This document shows positions 6,709-10,920 of a DNA stretch of 10,920 nucleotides, one piece after another. The DNA comes from Candidatus Brocadiaceae bacterium. Its GTDB lineage: Bacteria; Planctomycetota; Brocadiia; SM23-32. Positions within the stretch are counted from its first letter, which is position 1; each line of letters opens with the position of its first letter. Position numbers and translations under genes: made by a program. Location: positions 1-10,920 of the forward strand of contig PUNP01000566.1 of assembly GCA_003551785.1 (NCBI GenBank), given 5' to 3'. The notes under the pieces are model-generated. The model was given only the letters and a program-made list of their open reading frames with translations, searched no databases and was not told the origin of the DNA.

Positions 6709-9700
6709 TTGAACCAATTAACCAACTCACTTGAAGAAATCATATCCGGGTATCCAATAGATGAAAAATGGCTCGTGGCCCCATCTTTGCGTACGGGACG
6801 TCAATGGGTTGATCAACTTGTCAGTTGCGGACGTAAAGTTGTTAACCTGCGCCCTACGACGCTGAGAACGCTTGCATTGAACCTGGCAGGGCCTAAAATG
6901 GCATCCGGGGGCTTCAAACTTGCCCCATTGCTGAAAAAAGAACTCATTACTGCGGAACTGTGGAACGAGTATCTGCGCCAAAGCTCAACGGGGAAATACC
7001 TAAGAAATATCGAGCCGGATTTCTCCTTAGTCAGAGCATTATCTTCCACCATAGATTCTATTCGGCTTGCCGGAATAGGCCCACGCGTAATTCAAGAAGC
7101 CACCTTTCACTCTAAAATAAAAAAAGAAGAACTCTGCCACCTCCTCATTAAATATGAGGCCATGCTCCGCGAACATCGACTTATTGATTACCCTGAGGCG
7201 CTCCAACTGGCCGTCAACAGGGTTAATGACGCGAGACTCCCTTCCCATATTCTGATTTTAGTCCCCGAAACTGAGTTACTCCAATGTGAGGTCATGGAGC
7301 AAAAACTGCTTGATACTCTGCCGCACGACCAACTGTACAAGCTCGAAGTTGATCGACCACGGTCTGCACCGGCCGGCGAGAACGCCGATTATTCGGCAAA
7401 AAGTATCAGCCAACTGCGGTGGGTAGGGGCACCCGTTGACGCACCGGCGCCAAAGCAGGACAATTCCATCGATTTTTTCAGAGCCGCGGGTGCTGCTAAT
7501 GAAATACGGGAAGTATTCAGACGCTGCTCTGAAAATGCAATCCCTCTTGACCAGGTTGAAATAATCTATTCGGATTCCGGTACTTACCTCCCGCTCCTCC
7601 ACGAACTTGCGAGCGCTATGTTTGAACACCATGATCCGCAAAAAGACAGTTATGCCGTCAGTTTCGGTGAAGGTCTGCCCGCTGTTTACTCACGGCCCGG
7701 CAAAGCGCTGAAGGCCTGGATTGATTGGCAGAAAAGCGGTTTTGACCAGGTAGTGCTCGAGCGTATTATCCATGACGGCTTACTCAAACGGCCGAATGAA
7801 TACGTAGATCACATTAAAATATCCTATTCCGAACTGGCCGATGCTCTCAGGACCATACCTGTGCATCAGGGATATCATAATTACATTCCTAAAATCGACG
7901 AGCAGCTGAATGCCAAAAGCAATATGCTGGCCGAACCGGCATTGGACGAATCCGGCGAACCGCTATATGATGAACACATTGTGCAGAGGGACATCCAAAA
8001 ACTGAAAGCCGTTCGCACACTGTTAGAGAAATTACTTGCCTACACGCCCGAAAATAACATCAGGTATGCAGATTTTCTGCTCAACACCAAACGTTTCCTC
8101 AATAATTGTGTGAATAGTGCCGGCCAGTTCGATGAATACGTCCGCAATAAGTTCATCGATGACATCGATCAGATGCTCGATTACCTTGATTCCTCAACGG
8201 TATTTTCCAAGGCATTTACATCCTGCTCTGACATACCGCAAAATGTTCTTGGCGGCGCAGAGCCGCCTCAAGGCCCTGCTAACGGCTTAAAGCTTGATTT
8301 GATGCAATGGGTAAAAGAATTGCCGCTGAATTCCAAGATTGCCGGGCTGCCGCCGCAGCCCGGCGCTCTGCATGCATCGAATATTCTTAACGGCGGCCAC
8401 AGCGGCCGACCTTATACCTTCATTGTCGGGCTGGATGATTCCAGATTCCCCCGGGCAACCATCCAGGACCCGTTGCTGCTTGATTATGAGCGTTTAAATA
8501 TCTCGGACAATCTAATCACTTCAGAGCGTAGAGCTGAGCGCGACATAAAAAAATTCGAGGCGCTTTTGGCTCGGCTAAGGGGTAAAGTAACACTCAGTTA
8601 TGCCGGGCGCAGCGTTGAGGACGACAGTGAACTTTCGCCCAGCCCTATGTTGATTAATGCCTTCAGAGCTGTGACCGGCAATCTCACGGCAAATATCGAA
8701 GTCTTCCTGATATCGGAACTCCTGGGAACGGAGAAGGCTTTCGCACCTGAAGATGAATCATGCTGTTTATCACTGACCGATGCGCTCATGGGGCTGCTTT
8801 GCCTGGCTAAACCGACCGATGACAGACGCGGTCTGGTTGCCGAGTTTTTTCCTGATATTAGCTTCGGATTAGAAGCTGAACGTAATCGCAAATGTGATGT
8901 TTTGACATGCTATGATGGTTTTGTGCCCCAGGCGGGTAAAGATTTCAGTCCCTTTAATCGCAAGGACAGGCCCCTTTCTCCAAGCCGACTGCAGGGTCTG
9001 GCTAAGTGTCCGCTACAATTTTTCTTTCAAAATATTCTGGGGCTGGAACTGCCCGACGAATTCAAATATGACCCCGATATTTGGCTTGATCCCCTTCAAA
9101 AAGGAACGGTGCTGCATGAAGTTTTCCATCTATTTATTGCGGAGATGCTGAACAGAAAGGAGATACCGGACGCGGAAAACCCAGAGCATCTTCATTTTAT
9201 TTTCGAATTGCTTGATTCCGAAATGGAGCGGATTAGAAGAGTTTCACCGCCGCCCCGTCACGACCTCGAAATGAGCACGCGCAACATCCTGCGTCTTGCC
9301 TGCAGAATATTTCTTTACGGACAAAATGAATTATATGATTCCGGCCGCCCGAAATTTCTCGAAGCTTCTATTGGTCTGAAGAACATGGGGCATTCGCCAC
9401 TTGATACTGCAGAACCTGTAAAAATGCCTCTGGACGTTAATAATAAGGCTATTTACCTCAGAGGGCGTGTTGACCGCATAGATGAACTTAATCACGGTGG
9501 CGGCAAAGTCTTCTCGGTATGGGATTATAAAACAGGCAGCAGCAAACGATATGAGAATGGCAAGAAGGGAGTTTTTAATGAGGGACAGCTTGTGCAGCAT
9601 TTTGTCTATAAGTATATTGCTCAGGCCTGCTTGAGCGATCATCTAAAATCGCCGGTATCAGTTGAATTTTTCGGCTATTTTTTCCCCAGTGCCAAAGCCA

Positions 9701-9945
9701 GGGGTGAAATTATTAAATACACCGATGCCCAACTTAGAGGCGGCAAGAGGGTTTTAAACCTGCTATGCACTGCTTTGACTGATGGCGCTTTTGTTGCGCT
9801 CCGTGACACGAATAGCTGCAAATACTGTGATTTTGCCGATATCTGTGAGGATGTGAATAGCGTTGCCGAATGGGCCGGCAAAAAAATGGATAATGAGGCT
9901 AATAAAGTTTTGCAGCCTTTCAGAGAACTTAAGGAGAATTATTAG
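6709..9945 (+). CDS. AddB-like PD-(D/E)XK nuclease / inactive-helicase protein
   Basis: The 1078-residue product resembles AddB, the subunit that pairs with the UvrD-like helicase-nuclease AddA to resect double-strand breaks for recombination. The C-terminal RecB-type nuclease is intact: H803 in GTVLHEVFH, D922 in GRVDRID, and D939-Y-K941 in VWDYKTG correspond to the catalytic histidine, metal-binding aspartates and lysine. Four cysteines fit the AddB iron-sulfur pattern: C767 in AKCPLQFFF, then C1037, C1040 and C1046 (C-x2-C-x5-C). Mid-protein segments such as FIVGLDDSRFPRA and LSPSRLQGL match helicase-fold landmarks of the family. The N-terminal ATP-binding loop is absent: the equivalent segment is APSLRTGRQW (24-33), with no GKT. 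The start is TTG at 6709, seven bases after GGAG, and no nearby in-frame ATG exists. It lies 21 bases after the zinc-ribbon gene. No addA-like gene follows here. A role in end processing is inferred. Confidence 0.82.
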   Translation: MNQLTNSLEEIISGYPIDEKWLVAPSLRTGRQWVDQLVSCGRKVVNLRPTTLRTLALNLAGPKMASGGFKLAPLLKKELITAELWNEYLRQSSTGKYLRNIEPDFSLVRALSSTIDSIRLAGIGPRVIQEATFHSKIKKEELCHLLIKYEAMLREHRLIDYPEALQLAVNRVNDARLPSHILILVPETELLQCEVMEQKLLDTLPHDQLYKLEVDRPRSAPAGENADYSAKSISQLRWVGAPVDAPAPKQDNSIDFFRAAGAANEIREVFRRCSENAIPLDQVEIIYSDSGTYLPLLHELASAMFEHHDPQKDSYAVSFGEGLPAVYSRPGKALKAWIDWQKSGFDQVVLERIIHDGLLKRPNEYVDHIKISYSELADALRTIPVHQGYHNYIPKIDEQLNAKSNMLAEPALDESGEPLYDEHIVQRDIQKLKAVRTLLEKLLAYTPENNIRYADFLLNTKRFLNNCVNSAGQFDEYVRNKFIDDIDQMLDYLDSSTVFSKAFTSCSDIPQNVLGGAEPPQGPANGLKLDLMQWVKELPLNSKIAGLPPQPGALHASNILNGGHSGRPYTFIVGLDDSRFPRATIQDPLLLDYERLNISDNLITSERRAERDIKKFEALLARLRGKVTLSYAGRSVEDDSELSPSPMLINAFRAVTGNLTANIEVFLISELLGTEKAFAPEDESCCLSLTDALMGLLCLAKPTDDRRGLVAEFFPDISFGLEAERNRKCDVLTCYDGFVPQAGKDFSPFNRKDRPLSPSRLQGLAKCPLQFFFQNILGLELPDEFKYDPDIWLDPLQKGTVLHEVFHLFIAEMLNRKEIPDAENPEHLHFIFELLDSEMERIRRVSPPPRHDLEMSTRNILRLACRIFLYGQNELYDSGRPKFLEASIGLKNMGHSPLDTAEPVKMPLDVNNKAIYLRGRVDRIDELNHGGGKVFSVWDYKTGSSKRYENGKKGVFNEGQLVQHFVYKYIAQACLSDHLKSPVSVEFFGYFFPSAKARGEIIKYTDAQLRGGKRVLNLLCTALTDGAFVALRDTNSCKYCDFADICEDVNSVAEWAGKKMDNEANKVLQPFRELKENY

Positions 9946-10920
9946 CTTTTACGAAACCGGCTATGACAGCGACAAGAATGAGTTGAGCCAATGCTACAGC
10001 CAGAAAAGGTATGCGCAGGTTGGTCATCTGCGCTATAGTCCCGCCTAAAAACGGACCTAAAGCCACCCCTATCATGCTGATAGACGTTGCGGCACCGTAG
10101 GCTCTCCCTATACATTTTTTGTCGATAATTTTTTGAATCATGGCATTAGCGGCAGGGAGCATACCAGCAACACTGAAACCGTATAATATTCTGACCGCGA
10201 AAAGAACGGGCAGACTGTAAGCGAAAAAATGCCCCACAGAAGCTGCGGCGGATACCAGACAGCATGTGACAAGAATCTTTTTCTGGCCAACTTTATCGCC
10301 TATATGCCCGAGTATAGCTGCCGCGGCTCCGCCTGACAAAGCAGCAGCGGCCATAACGGTTCCGGTAATACTGTTAATATTATCAGCGGTAGGGACGATT
10401 TCTCGCACTATCAGAGGGAATGACGGCTTAACCATCGTATCGCTTAATCTAACCCCCAGAATAATAATAACGGCGATCAAAAATCCGCTCACCGCCATTA
10501 TTTGGATAAACCCCATAGGCGCACCGTCTTTCTCATAATCGGGTGGAGTGAAGTTTTCATTTGCTCGCGTTACGAGTATGCCACCGGCCAATAACAGGAG
10601 TGCTCCAAACTTGAAGGCTACTCTGTAGCCGAACATATCCGCAACCATCCCCCCGCCTAATGGGCCTATAGTCACGCCGATGGACACGGCGGCGTGCATC
10701 ATTCCTAAAGCAAAACCACTCCTTTTCTGCGGAGTCACGCTGGCCACCAAGGCAATGCTGGCTGCCATAGTACCTGTGAACCCTCCCTGCAAAAAACGCA
10801 ATAAAACAAGCTGTCCTACATTCTGAACCAGTGACATAAGGAAGAGTATAACTGCACCGGCAAACATCGAACGGCAAACCATGGCTTTGCGCCCGTATCT
10901 GTCAGCAAGTATACCCCATA
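9929..10920 (-). CDS. MFS transporter, drug-efflux type (N-terminus beyond window)
   Basis: This is an inner-membrane major-facilitator protein, probably a proton-coupled exporter of the MdtG/TetA-like multidrug type. The gene is cut by the right edge. The frame is open through 10920, and the ATG at 10880-10882 is internal, because the codons before it encode WGILADRYGRKA, the canonical MFS motif A of the loop between helices 2 and 3. About 330 residues are visible. They hold roughly ten hydrophobic segments matching TM3-TM12, a second motif-A-like loop (GHIGDKVGQKK) between TM8 and TM9, and the motif C-like SIGVTIGPLGGG in TM5. About 70 N-terminal residues should lie outside the window. The stop codon TAA at 9929-9931 lies inside the 3' end of the convergent AddB-like gene, a 17-base tail-to-tail overlap. 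The substrate cannot be told from sequence. Confidence 0.88.
   Translation of the reverse strand, partial: WGILADRYGRKAMVCRSMFAGAVILFLMSLVQNVGQLVLLRFLQGGFTGTMAASIALVASVTPQKRSGFALGMMHAAVSIGVTIGPLGGGMVADMFGYRVAFKFGALLLLAGGILVTRANENFTPPDYEKDGAPMGFIQIMAVSGFLIAVIIILGVRLSDTMVKPSFPLIVREIVPTADNINSITGTVMAAAALSGGAAAAILGHIGDKVGQKKILVTCCLVSAAASVGHFFAYSLPVLFAVRILYGFSVAGMLPAANAMIQKIIDKKCIGRAYGAATSISMIGVALGPFLGGTIAQMTNLRIPFLAVALAQLILVAVIAGFVKANNSP

Noticed and set aside
9863..10048. Short plus-strand open frame at the gene junction
   Set aside because: It lies across the ends of two well-supported genes in another frame and has no ribosome binding site or recognisable product.

Overview
The window looks like a chromosomal stretch from a Gram-negative-type bacterium of the Planctomycetota, perhaps a Phycisphaerae/Sedimentisphaerales-like member. 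The best clue is the primary sigma factor. The segment between its regions 1.2 and 2 opens with a motif (KRFRRR, then [12 protein letters not shown]) that I recall from planctomycete RpoD proteins. The dnaG-rpoD pairing and the clustered GC-rich hairpin repeats between genes also fit. No search was run, so the phylum is an inference and the class is a guess.

Layout. Positions 1-252 hold no convincing gene, only two perfect hairpins at the left edge. A minus-strand gene (253-924) encodes a PhoU-like DUF47 protein. A 447-base gap (925-1371) is dominated by a nested hairpin cluster, about 227 bases across, that is symmetric about its centre. A minus-strand flavodoxin-type quinone reductase, wrbA (1372-1986), follows. 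Its promoter region lies back to back with the promoter of a plus-strand housekeeping block.

That block starts with DNA primase (dnaG, 2240-4021) and the primary sigma factor (rpoD, 4044-5774), separated by 22 bases. This is the remnant of the classical macromolecular-synthesis operon, without rpsU directly upstream. A strong intrinsic terminator (5881-5909) closes it. A second pair follows: a coiled-coil protein with a C4 zinc ribbon (COG1579 type, 5974-6687) and, 21 bases on, a large AddB-like PD-(D/E)XK nuclease with an apparent iron-sulfur cysteine set (6709-9945). The 3' end of the nuclease gene overlaps by 17 bases a convergent MFS transporter gene that runs off the right edge (9929-10920, minus strand).

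Functionally the core is information processing: primer synthesis, basal transcription and probably double-strand-break end resection. Phosphate-related, quinone-reductase and efflux-type genes flank it. There is no phage, CRISPR array, insertion sequence or RNA gene I can support. I do not see a clearly new multi-gene system. The items most worth a second look are the symmetric hairpin cluster, the AddB-like nuclease without a Walker A motif or a visible AddA partner, and its pairing with the zinc-ribbon protein.
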